DNA of 64,000 nucleotides from Variovorax sp. PAMC26660 (GCF_014302995.1 NZ_CP060295.1:6811501-6875500); one strand, 5' to 3'; shown: positions 36,144-45,151, counted from the stretch's first letter. The notes: generated by a model not told the origin, from the sequence alone. Numbers and translations: made by a program.

Positions 36144-37177
36144 CAGTGCGAGCTCAGGACGAAAACCCATCCCATCTGCGCGTAGAGCGCCTTTCATTGC
36201 CGGACAGCCTCGCGCTGGCGACCGATGGCAAGGCGCCCTTCGCGGCGCTCGGCTATGGCACGCCGCACGGCGTGGCATGGATGCCGACCGTGAACGCGCG
36301 CGTGCTGTCGTCGCACGGTGCCATGGCCGATGTGTGGCATGTGACGGGCGCGCACATCGAGTCGGGCACCACCGGCATCGTGCGCTGGCGCACCGACGGG
36401 CATTGGCTGCTGGGCGCCATCGACCTCGACGAGGCCACGGAGAAGCAAGGCCTGGCCGAGCTCGCGCACCGTGCCTACCGCGACCTCTTCAAGACGCTGG
36501 ACCAGGCCGGCGCGCCGCACCTGCAGCGCATCTGGAACTACCTGCCGCAGATCAATGGCGACGGTGGCGGCCTTGAGCGTTACCGCCAGTTCAACCTCGG
36601 CCGGCAAGAGGCGTTTCTTGAAGCCGGCCGCGCGGCCTTCGAAGGTGCCCCGGCGGCTTGCGCGCTGGGCATCCACCAGGGCGCGCTGTCGATCCGCTTC
36701 CTGGCCGGCCAGCAGGCACCGCTGCCGGTCGAAAACCCGCGGCAGGTCTCGGCCTATCGCTACCCCGAAACCTACGGCCCGCGCTCGCCCACCTTCTCGC
36801 GCGCCGCGCTGTCCGACATCGGCGACGGCAACATCGCGCTGTTCATTTCGGGCACCGCGAGCATCGTTGGCCACGAAACCGTGCACCACGGCGACGTGCT
36901 GGAACAAACCCGCGAAACGCTGCGCAACCTGCAAGCCGTGATCACCGCCGCCAACGAACGAGGCACCGCGAAGTTCTCGCTGGCCGAGCTGGACTGCGTG
37001 GTCTACGTGCGGCATCCGTCGCAGACCGATGCGGCGCGCGGCATCATCGAAAGCACGCTCGGCGCCGATGCGCCCATGGCTCGCCATGCGGTGTACCTGG
37101 AAGCCGACATCTGCCGCAGCGATCTGCTCGTCGAGATCGAGGCCCACACGGTCGCCGCTGGCCGACTGCAGGCCTGA
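36140..37177 (+). CDS. chorismatase (FkbO/Hyg5/XanB2 family)
   Basis: 345 residues from GTG 36140. It resembles the chorismatases with their RidA-like C-terminal half: NPRQVSAYRYPETYGPRSPTFSRA near residues 195-215, LFISGTASIVGHETVHHGDVLEQTRETLRNL near 235-260 and CVVYVRHPSQ. These enzymes hydrolyse or rearrange chorismate to dihydroxycyclohexadiene carboxylate or to 3- and 4-hydroxybenzoate. XanB2 does the latter for the pigment xanthomonadin and for ubiquinone. The adjacent aryl-polyene-like genes favour the XanB2 activity. The subtype cannot be settled by eye. Confidence 0.82.
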   Translation: MTVRAQDENPSHLRVERLSLPDSLALATDGKAPFAALGYGTPHGVAWMPTVNARVLSSHGAMADVWHVTGAHIESGTTGIVRWRTDGHWLLGAIDLDEATEKQGLAELAHRAYRDLFKTLDQAGAPHLQRIWNYLPQINGDGGGLERYRQFNLGRQEAFLEAGRAAFEGAPAACALGIHQGALSIRFLAGQQAPLPVENPRQVSAYRYPETYGPRSPTFSRAALSDIGDGNIALFISGTASIVGHETVHHGDVLEQTRETLRNLQAVITAANERGTAKFSLAELDCVVYVRHPSQTDAARGIIESTLGADAPMARHAVYLEADICRSDLLVEIEAHTVAAGRLQA

Positions 37178-37210
37178 TCGGTTGCGTTTCCCGCCCGATC
37201 ATTCGATCCA

Positions 37211-38008
37211 ATGACTCGCGTGCTGCGCATTCTCACGGCGATCCCGCTCGCGCTGATGCTTTATGCGCTGCTGCTGTTCCTGGGCCTGATCTCGCTGGTC
37301 TGGAACTTCGTTGCGATGCTGATCTATCCGGTCATGCCGGCGGCACCGGCGCGTGCGCTGGGCCGAGTGACGATCGCCTTCGCCTACCGCATGTTCTGGT
37401 GGCTGGCCTCCGTGACCGGGATGATGCGCATCGACGCCGCCTGCCTGGACCCGATGCGCAGCGAGCCCGGCGTGATCTTCGTGGCCAACCATCCGACGAT
37501 GCTCGACGCGCTGCTGCTGGTGGCGCGCCTGCCGCGCAGCGCCTGCATCATGAAGGCCGACCTGATGGGCAACATCTTCCTCGGCGCGGGCGCCCGGCTG
37601 GCGCGCTACATCAGCAACAAGTCGGCCCGCATGATGGTGCGGCTGGCCGTGACCGACCTGCGCAACGGCGGCCAACTGGTGGTGTTTCCCGAAGGCACGC
37701 GCACCGTGACACCGCCGCTCAATCCGTTTCGCCCCGGCGTGACGCTGATCGCCAAGCTGGCGCAGGCGCCAATTCAAACGGTGTTCATCGACACCGACTC
37801 GCCCTATCTCGGCAAGGGCTGGCCGCTGTGGCGCGTCCCGCCGCTGCCCATCGTCTTCACCTTGCGGCTCGGCAAGCGCTTCGCGCCGACGCAGGACAGC
37901 GATGTGCTGCAGGCCGAGCTTGAACAATACTTTCGCCAAAACATGGAACAGCGCGCCACCGACGCGTCCCCCGAATGCCAGACGCCTCGCGCACCCACCT
38001 TGTCCTGA
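37211..38008 (+). CDS. lysophospholipid acyltransferase family protein (PlsC-like)
   Basis: 265 residues. Two N-terminal membrane helices (LTAIPLALMLYALLLFLGLI, FVAMLIYPVMPA) precede the acyltransferase motifs: VANHPTMLDALLL near 95 (the H-x4-D site uses NHPTMLD), and VVFPEGTRT near 158. It probably transfers an acyl or aryl-polyenyl group to a lipid at the inner membrane. The 3' end overlaps the glycosyltransferase by 34 bases. Confidence 0.85.
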   Translation: MTRVLRILTAIPLALMLYALLLFLGLISLVWNFVAMLIYPVMPAAPARALGRVTIAFAYRMFWWLASVTGMMRIDAACLDPMRSEPGVIFVANHPTMLDALLLVARLPRSACIMKADLMGNIFLGAGARLARYISNKSARMMVRLAVTDLRNGGQLVVFPEGTRTVTPPLNPFRPGVTLIAKLAQAPIQTVFIDTDSPYLGKGWPLWRVPPLPIVFTLRLGKRFAPTQDSDVLQAELEQYFRQNMEQRATDASPECQTPRAPTLS

Positions 38009-38751
38009 TCCCCAGCTACAACACGGGGGAACGCCTGTTCTCGACGGTTGCGGCGGCACGCGCGCAATGGGATTCGGTGTGGGTGGTGGTGGACGGCAGC
38101 GACGACGGCACGGGCGAACGGCTGCAGCAGATGGCGGCCTCCGACCCGGGGTTGCGCGTGTGGCTGTTGCCGCAGAACCAGGGCAAGGGGTCGGCGGTAC
38201 TGCACGGGCTGCGCGTGGCCAAGGAAGCCGGCTTCACGCATGCGCTGACGATGGATTCGGATGGGCAGCATCCGGCCGAACTGATTCCTGCATTCATGAA
38301 AGCGTCGCTGGAACGCCCTGAGACGATGGTGCTTGGGCGCCCCGTTTTCGATGCCAGCGCGCCATTGTTGCGCGTGCGCGGGCGGCGTGTGTCGAATGGG
38401 TGGACGCAGCTCGAGACGCTGTTTGCCGGCGTTGGCGATTCGCTCTACGGCTTTCGTGTCTACCCTGTCGCGGACCTCATCGCCGTGATGGCGCGGCAGC
38501 CCTGGATGCGGCGCTTCGACTTCGACACCGAAGCGGTTGTGCGGCTGGCCTGGCGTGGGGTCAAGCCTGTGAACATCGATGCGCCTGTGAAGTACCTGAC
38601 GGCCGAAGAAGGCGGGGTTTCGCACTTTCGGTATGGGCGGGACAACGTCTTGCTGACTTGGATGCACGCGCGGTTGATGGTTGAGTTTGTCTTGCGGCTG
38701 CCTTTGCTGCTGTTTCGCAAGGTGACTGGGGCGCCGCCTTTTCAGGACTGA
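37975..38751 (+). CDS. family 2 glycosyltransferase
   Basis: 258 residues with a GT-A fold: LVLIPSYNTGERL at the N-terminus, VVVDGSDDGTGERLQQM near 45, ALTMDSDGQHPAELIP near 95 (the DxD site) and a C-terminal hydrophobic stretch. It is similar to dolichyl-phosphate mannosyltransferase-type enzymes and to the N-terminal half of ApeJ-type proteins in aryl-polyene clusters. It is the last gene of the plus-strand set; a repeat follows. Confidence 0.85.
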   Translation: MPDASRTHLVLIPSYNTGERLFSTVAAARAQWDSVWVVVDGSDDGTGERLQQMAASDPGLRVWLLPQNQGKGSAVLHGLRVAKEAGFTHALTMDSDGQHPAELIPAFMKASLERPETMVLGRPVFDASAPLLRVRGRRVSNGWTQLETLFAGVGDSLYGFRVYPVADLIAVMARQPWMRRFDFDTEAVVRLAWRGVKPVNIDAPVKYLTAEEGGVSHFRYGRDNVLLTWMHARLMVEFVLRLPLLLFRKVTGAPPFQD

Positions 38752-38770
38752 GGCTTGTTGTCTTTTGTTT

Positions 38771-39290
38771 GGGGGCGCCCGGTATGTGGTTCGGCGCAGT
38801 CGGCCCCACTGTGCCGGCCCTTCGGGCTTCCCTGCGGTGCTCGCATCTCGCGGGGTCTCGCAGAACTCGCCTTCGGCTCAAACAGCTGCGAGCCCTGATC
38901 CGCGAAACGCTGCGCTCCTCGGCGACCCAGAGGGGCTGACTGCGCCGAACTGCATACCGGGCTCCTGGGGTGAACGGAGGCTCTGTACTTCTTTGAGGCC
39001 GTCGACCCTCACCCCAGCCCTCTCCCAGAGGGAGAGGGAGTAAGACGGGGAGCGGGCTCCGAAGAGGAGGGATCAACAACCGCTCTGACCACGGCGATGG
39101 GTGCTGTGCCCTTGGGCGGCCGTTGAGGCACCGCCGAGCAGCGCAGCGACGGGCGGATCAGGGCTCGCAGCTGTTTGAGCGAAGCGAGTTCTGCGAGACC
39201 CCGCCCGTCGTGAGCAGCGCAGGGCAGCCGCGAAGCGGCCGGTGACGTCGGCCGCCCAAGGGCACAGCACCCATCGCCGAGCCCCCGGAC
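38771..39290. repeat. two-hairpin composite repeat, type B
   Basis: This fills the 555-base gap between two convergent genes. Hairpin 1 has imperfect ~30-base arms (38778-38807 with 38932-38961). Hairpin 2 has perfect 30-base arms (39093-39122 with 39249-39278). The loops hold the same ~50-base core in opposite orientation (38852-38902 and 39154-39202, two single-base indels apart). A CCCTCTCCC/GGGAGAGGG hairpin lies in the spacer (about 39019-39037). The design is the same as the type A repeats, with different stems and core; both cores share GAGCGAAGCG. No gene was seen inside. Confidence 0.8.
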
Positions 39291-39306
39291 ACCAACGACC
39301 CAGAAT

Positions 39307-40038
39307 CTAGATCATCCCGCCGTTGATGGAGATCACCTGCCCCGTGATGTAAGCGGCCTCCGGGCTGGCAAGAAAGGCAGCCAGCGCGGCCACTTCCTCG
39401 GGTGTGCCCGCCCTCTTCACGGGCACCATCTGGTTGATGACCGCTTGATCGAACACCGCATCCGCCATCGGCGAAGCAATGATCCCCGGCGCGATCGCAT
39501 TGACCGTCACGCCACGTGAAGCCACTTCGAGCGACAGCGCCTTGGTCGCACTGTTCAGCGCGCCCTTCGCAGCCGCGTAATTGACCTGCCCCCGGTTGCC
39601 CGCAATCGCGGCAACCGAAGAGATGTTCAGGATGCGCCCCCAGCGCGTGCGCATCATCGGCAACAACAAAGGCTGCGTGACGCGGAAGAACCCGTTGAGC
39701 GACACGTCGATCACCTTGTGCCACTGCTCGGCGCGCATGCCCGGCAGCACCGCGTCGTCGTGCACACCCGCGTTGTTCACGAGGATCTGGATCGGTCCAC
39801 CTTCCAGCATCCGCGCGCACGCAGCCGCGCAGGCTTCGTCGCTGCGCAGATCGAACACATGGCATTCCGCCTTGCCGCCCGCCGCCACGATAGACGCAGC
39901 CAGTTTTTCAACCGCCTCCGGCCGCGAATTCGCATGCAACAACACCGTGGCGCCATCGCGCGCGAAACGCTCGGCCATCGCGGCACCGAGCGCACCGCTT
40001 GCGCCCGTGATCAGTGCGCGTTTTCCTTCGAGACTCAT
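39307..40038 (-). CDS. 3-ketoacyl-ACP reductase (FabG/ApeQ-like)
   Basis: 243 residues, a short-chain dehydrogenase. NADPH motif TGASGALGAAMAERFA is near residue 12, NNAG near 88, and catalytic Ser, Tyr and Lys lie in ISSVAAIAGNRGQVNYAAAKGAL. The C-terminus YITGQVISINGGMI is the FabG ending. Within this operon it would reduce the beta-keto group in each polyene extension cycle. It is the last gene of the minus-strand set and overlaps the dehydratase gene by four bases. Confidence 0.92.
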   Translation of the reverse strand: MSLEGKRALITGASGALGAAMAERFARDGATVLLHANSRPEAVEKLAASIVAAGGKAECHVFDLRSDEACAAACARMLEGGPIQILVNNAGVHDDAVLPGMRAEQWHKVIDVSLNGFFRVTQPLLLPMMRTRWGRILNISSVAAIAGNRGQVNYAAAKGALNSATKALSLEVASRGVTVNAIAPGIIASPMADAVFDQAVINQMVPVKRAGTPEEVAALAAFLASPEAAYITGQVISINGGMI

Positions 40039-40508
40039 GACGGGGTTGTGCTTTCTGCTGCCAGCGGCGTGTTCAGGACCACCACGGCGCGGCCTTCGGC
40101 CAGCATGCGGCCATCGTCGGCCTTCACCGTGAACTCATAAAGAATCTGGCGATCGTCGCCTGACAGGCGATTTGCGCGCACCTGCAACGCGCCGGCGATG
40201 TCGTCCAGCCGCGCCACGGCCAACTTCACATTGCGCGCGCTCGCCAGGAAGCCGGCCGAAGGCGTGCTGCCTTCGGCGGCCAACAAGCCGCCGTGCAGCG
40301 CCATCGCCTGCGCGGCATATTCGATCGCATTCGGTGCCAGCAACCCGCCGGCGGTGCGCAGCGGGTTGCCCGCTTGCGCGTGCGTCGTGGTGCTGCAGTG
40401 GATCGCGTCGGCGTCCCAACTTTCGAGCCGCTCCAGCAGGCACATGCTGCCGCTGTGCGGAATGCGCTGCGCGATGCCCGCGCGGTCGAGCGTCTGCGGC
40501 GCCGTCAT
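40035..40508 (-). CDS. hotdog-fold 3-hydroxyacyl-ACP dehydratase (ApeP-like)
   Basis: 157 residues from ATG 40508 (overlapping the methyltransferase stop). IAQRIPHSGSMCLLERLESWD near the N-terminus is the FabZ/ApeP-like dehydratase motif with its His. NPLRTAGGLLAPNAIEYAAQAMALHGGL carries the second active-site segment. It is expected to remove water from the reduced polyketide intermediate. Confidence 0.85.
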   Translation of the reverse strand: MTAPQTLDRAGIAQRIPHSGSMCLLERLESWDADAIHCSTTTHAQAGNPLRTAGGLLAPNAIEYAAQAMALHGGLLAAEGSTPSAGFLASARNVKLAVARLDDIAGALQVRANRLSGDDRQILYEFTVKADDGRMLAEGRAVVVLNTPLAAESTTPS

Positions 40509-41275
40509 GCAGCGACGGCCTCGAGGTCGGCCACCAGCAGGACGTTGGCGAAAGGCGTGCCTTCGCTCATCGGAATGCTCTGCACGCGAAAACCCAGGCG
40601 CTGCAGCAGCGCCATCCATTCGGCCAGCGGGCGACCCCAGGTCGGCGAGACCTTGTGGCCGCGGATGCGTGTCACCGTGCGGTCGACCCATTGGCTGATG
40701 GCAAAACCGCGGCGGCTCGATGCATCGCCCACGCGCAGCAACAACCGCGCTTGCGGATTGCCGCCGCGCTTCAGTGCATCGCGCACACGCAGCAGCACGC
40801 CCTCTTGCGCATCGAGGTCCACGTAATGCAGCACGTCGAGGATCACCACGAGATCACACTCCGGCAAGGTCGCCGAACACATGTCGGCGCACAACAGCCG
40901 GGGCGCAGGCTGCAGATGGCCGATGGAAGCCTCTGCGCGCGCCACATCTTTCGGCATCAGCTCGATGCCCGTGTAGTCGGCGGCGGCAGGCGTGGCAGAC
41001 CACGACGACGGCCAGCGCCCCTTTTTCTGCATCGCGCTCATCGATGCCAGCAGGCTCGCGAAAAGGCCCTGACCGCAACCGATATCGACCACACGCCGGT
41101 GCTGCGCACCGAACAGTCCGCGTTCGAGCAGCCCGCGAAACACCGGGTCGCGCCCCAGCTTGCCGCGCGCGAATTGCCAGGCGAAGGTGCCGCCCTTCTT
41201 GTAGGGGACCGTGGCAGCTTCGTGCAGCTCGCTCCATGCGGTGTCGGTCGACGATGACGGCATCACCGCGCTCAT
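40505..41275 (-). CDS. class I SAM-dependent methyltransferase
   Basis: 256 residues. VVDIGCGQGLFASLLASM near residue 85 is the SAM motif and CDLVVILDVLHYVD near 150 the post-II segment. Aryl-polyene and dialkylresorcinol clusters often carry a methyltransferase acting on the aryl head. Overlaps of four bases on both sides place it in one transcript with the dehydratase and the deacetylase. Confidence 0.82.
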   Translation of the reverse strand: MSAVMPSSSTDTAWSELHEAATVPYKKGGTFAWQFARGKLGRDPVFRGLLERGLFGAQHRRVVDIGCGQGLFASLLASMSAMQKKGRWPSSWSATPAAADYTGIELMPKDVARAEASIGHLQPAPRLLCADMCSATLPECDLVVILDVLHYVDLDAQEGVLLRVRDALKRGGNPQARLLLRVGDASSRRGFAISQWVDRTVTRIRGHKVSPTWGRPLAEWMALLQRLGFRVQSIPMSEGTPFANVLLVADLEAVAA

Positions 41276-42111
41276 GGCTTCAGTCCTTCGGGCAAGGTGA
41301 CAGCGCGCAATCCATCGGCGCGCAGGCGTTCGAGCAACAAGGGCAGTACCTCCAGCAAAACGGGTTTTCCTTCGGCGGTGCGCGCGGCATTGCCGTCGTG
41401 CAGCAACAGGATGTCGCGCGCCTGCAGGTTGTGGCTCAGGCGCGCCATCACCTTGGTGGCGTCGCCTTCACGCGTATCGAAACCACGGCGCGTCCAGCTC
41501 ACGAGCGAGAGGCCCAGGCGGTGCAATACGGGTTCGAGAAAGGGGTTGCGCAGGCCGGCCGGTGCACGAAAACAGGTCGGACGCTGGCCGGTGACGTCGG
41601 TCAGGATGTCCTGCGCGCGAGCGATTTCTTTCGCGAAACCACGCGGCCCCAGAAAGGAGAAGTTGTGCCGATGCTGCGCCGTGTGGTTCTGGATGCTGTG
41701 GCCTCGCGCCACGATCTCGCGCGCCAGTTCGGGGTGCGCCAGCACGCGCTCGGCGATGCAGAAGAAGGTGGCGCGCTGGCCATGTGCGTCCAGCAGGTCG
41801 AGCACCTGGGGCGTGACCTCGGGCTCCGGCCCGTCGTCGATGGTGATGGCCACTTCGCGCCGTGCGGCCGCAGCTTCAGGCAGTCGCGTGACATTCGGGC
41901 CCAGCAGGCTGCTGCGGGGCGTCAACCCGGCCCCGGTGATCAGCGCATGGTTCAGCACGATGGCGCCGATGGCCCAGGGCAAGGCGCCCGGCACCAGCAC
42001 GCCCGCACCGATGGCCGCCACATGCCACGCCGCACTGGCGCGCATGGCCGGCGGCCAGGGCCAGGATTCGGAGGGGTTGGACGCGGAAGGCATTTCGGCG
42101 GATTTTCCCAT
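41272..42111 (-). CDS. polysaccharide deacetylase family protein (NodB fold)
   Basis: 279 residues. A hydrophobic N-terminal region (about 20-60) is followed by the NodB motifs: VAITIDDGPEPEVTPQVL near 95, GHSIQNHTAQHRHNF near 145 with the metal His pair, FRAPAGLRNP near 190 and ILLLHDGNA near 235. The family removes acetyl groups from amino sugars. It is unusual in aryl-polyene-like clusters, where a thioesterase or ketosynthase gene would often occupy this position. It might act on the glycolipid anchor made by the cluster glycosyltransferase. Confidence 0.85.
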   Translation of the reverse strand: MGKSAEMPSASNPSESWPWPPAMRASAAWHVAAIGAGVLVPGALPWAIGAIVLNHALITGAGLTPRSSLLGPNVTRLPEAAAARREVAITIDDGPEPEVTPQVLDLLDAHGQRATFFCIAERVLAHPELAREIVARGHSIQNHTAQHRHNFSFLGPRGFAKEIARAQDILTDVTGQRPTCFRAPAGLRNPFLEPVLHRLGLSLVSWTRRGFDTREGDATKVMARLSHNLQARDILLLHDGNAARTAEGKPVLLEVLPLLLERLRADGLRAVTLPEGLKP

Positions 42112-44504
42112 CAGCCCTGTGCCTTCGGCGGCGCCACATGCCGCGCGAATGCAGCCGACAGCAGCAGCGCCAGCAGTGCACCCGGCGCAACCACGCGGCC
42201 AATCGACGACAGCGCCGGAATGTCCGAGATCGCGATCAGCCCGAACGACACCACGGTCGTCAGGTTGGCCAGCATCAGCGAGGCCAGCGTGTCTTCATCG
42301 GCCCGGCCGGTCGTGCGCAACTGGTCGAAGAACAGCGCGTAGTTGGAACCCACCGCAACAATCAGCAGCAGCCCCACCAAGTGGAGGATGCCCAGTGCCG
42401 CCTGCATCACGGCCATGCCGCCCAGCGTGAGCATCACTGCGAACACCAGCGGCTGGCACACCGCCAGCAGCCGGCGCCACGAGCGCAGGTAGATGCCGAG
42501 CAGCACCACCACCGCCAGCGCACCAAGCAGCACCTGCACGAAGGCTTCATGCAGATAGCGCTGATAGAGCCCCGCGAGTTCACGGCCGACATCGACCACC
42601 TGCACTTCGGGCAGGCCGGCCAGCGCGGCTTCGAGCCGCCCCTGGTCGAAGGTCTTGCCGGGATGCAGCACGACCAGCGTCGACCAGCCGCCACCGGGGC
42701 GCTGGTACATCAGCGTGTTCACCACCGAACCGAGCGGTCCGCCGGCCAGATCGGCACGCTGCACGGGTGCGAGCTTGCGTGCGGCCTCTACGTCGGTCAG
42801 GAATGGACCGAGCCGCGATGCCGGCAGCGGCAGGACCTTCGTGGCCTCTGCCAGGTTGGTGCGCAGCGTTTCTGCGTCGGGCAGGCTTGCAAGGCGCGCG
42901 GTTTGCGTGGCCACGCTCGGCAGCACGCGCGTGACGGCTTCGTAGCCGACGAGTTCGCCCTTGTCCACCAGCGCATCGAGGCGCGCGGCGGCTGCTTCGG
43001 TGTTGCGCAGCGCGGCTTGCTCGTCGTCGCCATAGGCCACCACCAGCACGCCGCCGTCGCTGGCACCGATGTCGTTGCGCAGCATTTCGTCCAGTTGCTG
43101 GGCCGCCTTGGGCACCGGGCTCATCGCGCCCAGGTCGGCACGCCACAGGTGACCGCCCTGCCACAGCACCAGCCCCAGCGCGGCAACCCCGAGCGCGGCC
43201 AGCGGCCAGCGCAGGCGCGGCAGGCCGCGCACCAGCACACCGGCAGCTTGCGCCATGTAGCGGCGCATGCCCATGCCGGTCGCGCCATCGGGCGCGAGCA
43301 TCGGCAGCACATAGCGCGTGGCCAACGCGGCGGAAACGAGTCCGGCGATGGAGAACACGCCCAACTGCGCCAGCCCTGGAAAGCCCGAGAACACCAGCGC
43401 CGCGAAACCGCACACGGAAGTGAGCAGCCCGAGCCGCACCGTGGGCCAGTGCACCTCGCGCCAGCGCTGCCAGCCGGTGCCGGCCACGGCGGCGCCGCGA
43501 GCCTGTATCAGGTAATAAATGGCGTAGTCGACGGTCTCGCCGATCAGCGTGCTGCCAAAGCCCAGCGTGAGGCCGTGCACCGAGCCGAACACGAGGCTCA
43601 CGGTCGCCGTGCCGATCACCACGCCGGTAGCCACCGGCAGGAAGGCTATGACCAAGGCGCGCGGCGAGGCGAAAGCCAGCAGCAGCAGACCGCCCATCAC
43701 GATGCCGCCCACGATCGCGAGGTGGATGGCTTCGGTCTTGATCTTGTCGCGGCTCATCACCGAGAACACCGGCGGCCCGCTCAGCAACAGCGTCGGCTTC
43801 GCCTCGCCCATGTCGCGGGTCGCCGCTTCAAAAGCGGCATGCACCTTTGCGATGGCCACGGCCTGCGCGTCGAGGTCGCTGCCGGCGGCGCGCGTGGTGG
43901 CGATCATGAGCGCGCGCGGCGCGGTGCGCGACATCCACACGCCGTCTTCGCTGCGCGGCGCGCTGGCGGGCACCAGCTCCATCGCGATGCGTTGCGTCTC
44001 GCCGGTCGGATCGCTGTCGAGGAAAGGCTTGATGACGTTGCCGGCCGGCGTGCCGAGCATCGACAAGGTTTCGTTGATGGCATCGCGCAGACCGGCAGCG
44101 GTGAACTGCCCCGGCGTGACGCCGGGCGAGAGCTGGTAGCGGTGCTGGAACACCCAGGTGCCCGCCTCGCTCCAGTCGCCGACATCGCCGTTCTGGATCA
44201 GGTCGAAGAGCTGGCTCTCGCGCATGGCCTTGCCGACCGCGCGCGACACCGTGGCGCGCTGTTCGACGCTGCTGCCGCCTTCGATGCCCAGCATCAGCGT
44301 GCGCGAGGCGACACCGCTTTGCAGTTGCTCGATCAGCACGCGCTGGCGCAGGTCCGGGCTCTTGGGCAGAAAGGCCGAAAGATCGGCGCCGATCTGCGTG
44401 CGGGCAATGACCACGGCGCCGCACAGCAGCACCAGCAACCACGCCATCAGCACGACCGCCCTGCGCCGCCAGCCCGGCGGGCCACCCGCCTGCTGCATCG
44501 TCAC
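42111..44504 (-). CDS. MMPL-family RND exporter (ApeM-like)
   Basis: 797 residues with two RND halves. Each has one N-terminal helix, a large periplasmic loop (about 45-270 and 450-640) and a bundle of five helices. The GETVDYAIYYLIQARG segment near 340 and VGSNYALFFDQLRTTGR near 720 are typical of this subgroup of lipid exporters. It would move the aryl-polyene lipid toward the outer membrane together with the LolA-like protein. It overlaps that gene by four bases. Confidence 0.9.
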   Translation of the reverse strand: MTMQQAGGPPGWRRRAVVLMAWLLVLLCGAVVIARTQIGADLSAFLPKSPDLRQRVLIEQLQSGVASRTLMLGIEGGSSVEQRATVSRAVGKAMRESQLFDLIQNGDVGDWSEAGTWVFQHRYQLSPGVTPGQFTAAGLRDAINETLSMLGTPAGNVIKPFLDSDPTGETQRIAMELVPASAPRSEDGVWMSRTAPRALMIATTRAAGSDLDAQAVAIAKVHAAFEAATRDMGEAKPTLLLSGPPVFSVMSRDKIKTEAIHLAIVGGIVMGGLLLLAFASPRALVIAFLPVATGVVIGTATVSLVFGSVHGLTLGFGSTLIGETVDYAIYYLIQARGAAVAGTGWQRWREVHWPTVRLGLLTSVCGFAALVFSGFPGLAQLGVFSIAGLVSAALATRYVLPMLAPDGATGMGMRRYMAQAAGVLVRGLPRLRWPLAALGVAALGLVLWQGGHLWRADLGAMSPVPKAAQQLDEMLRNDIGASDGGVLVVAYGDDEQAALRNTEAAAARLDALVDKGELVGYEAVTRVLPSVATQTARLASLPDAETLRTNLAEATKVLPLPASRLGPFLTDVEAARKLAPVQRADLAGGPLGSVVNTLMYQRPGGGWSTLVVLHPGKTFDQGRLEAALAGLPEVQVVDVGRELAGLYQRYLHEAFVQVLLGALAVVVLLGIYLRSWRRLLAVCQPLVFAVMLTLGGMAVMQAALGILHLVGLLLIVAVGSNYALFFDQLRTTGRADEDTLASLMLANLTTVVSFGLIAISDIPALSSIGRVVAPGALLALLLSAAFARHVAPPKAQG

Positions 44505-45151
44505 GGTGTGGTGCGTCCCGCCGCCGGGCCGGACGGGGCCGCGTTGGTGGGCACGGCCGCAGGCGCATTCGGCGAGATGTTCATGACCGAGCGGTCACCG
44601 CCGACGAATTCCATTTCGAGCCCCAGCACGTCGCTCGCGCGGCCGCTGATGCGAATGCTGCGCACCTGCGCGGCCAGCCTGCTGTCCATGGGCGCGAGGT
44701 CGAGCGTCCACTTGGTCGGAGCGCCGGTCACCGTGCTCTTGAAGTAGCGCTGCAGCGTGGCGCCATCGCCGCTCAGCGTGCCGCGCATGGCTTCGACCAG
44801 GCCGAGCAGCTCGGGCATGCTGTCCAGCGCCAGGGTGCGATTGCGCCCGCCGCGCGACAAGGTCAGCGTGTTGCCCTCGACCGCCATGGTCTCGATGCGC
44901 GGCGACAGCGTGCGGCGCACCAGCTTGTCGGGCGCGTCGAAGCTCAGCGTGCCGCTGGCGTCGAGCGGGCCTTCCAGGCCGTGCACGAAGCGTTGTTCGG
45001 TGAAGCGGGCTTCGCCGCTCTTCTGCTTGGCCAGCAGGCTCATCAGCTCGGGCAGGTCGAACGCCGCCCAGGCCGGCATGGCGCAGAACGCCAGTGCCAG
45101 CACCACGGCCCTGCAAAGCCAGTCAAGCCGAATCTTCGAGCCAGAAATCAT
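44501..45151 (-). CDS. LolA-like periplasmic lipid carrier (ApeL-like)
   Basis: 216 residues from ATG 45151. The signal peptide is LCRAVVLALAFCAMPAWA. The mature protein is LolA-related (FDLPELMSLLAKQKSGEARFTEQRFV, SGTLSFDAPDKLVRRT, TKWTLDLAPMD), forming an open beta-barrel for a lipid. The C-terminus is a Pro/Ala-rich tail. It overlaps the acyltransferase by 29 bases and precedes the MMPL exporter, the standard pairing in aryl-polyene clusters. Confidence 0.87.
   Translation of the reverse strand: MISGSKIRLDWLCRAVVLALAFCAMPAWAAFDLPELMSLLAKQKSGEARFTEQRFVHGLEGPLDASGTLSFDAPDKLVRRTLSPRIETMAVEGNTLTLSRGGRNRTLALDSMPELLGLVEAMRGTLSGDGATLQRYFKSTVTGAPTKWTLDLAPMDSRLAAQVRSIRISGRASDVLGLEMEFVGGDRSVMNISPNAPAAVPTNAAPSGPAAGRTTP

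Noticed and set aside
35283..36278. 331-codon minus-strand frame opposite the methyltransferase
   Set aside because: Shadow frame rich in His and Arg; the plus strand has a clear SAM-binding methyltransferase.
42138..44747. 869-codon frame on the plus strand opposite the MMPL exporter
   Set aside because: His/Gln/Arg-rich shadow of a GC-rich gene, no domain, no ribosome site. The opposite strand encodes a clear exporter.
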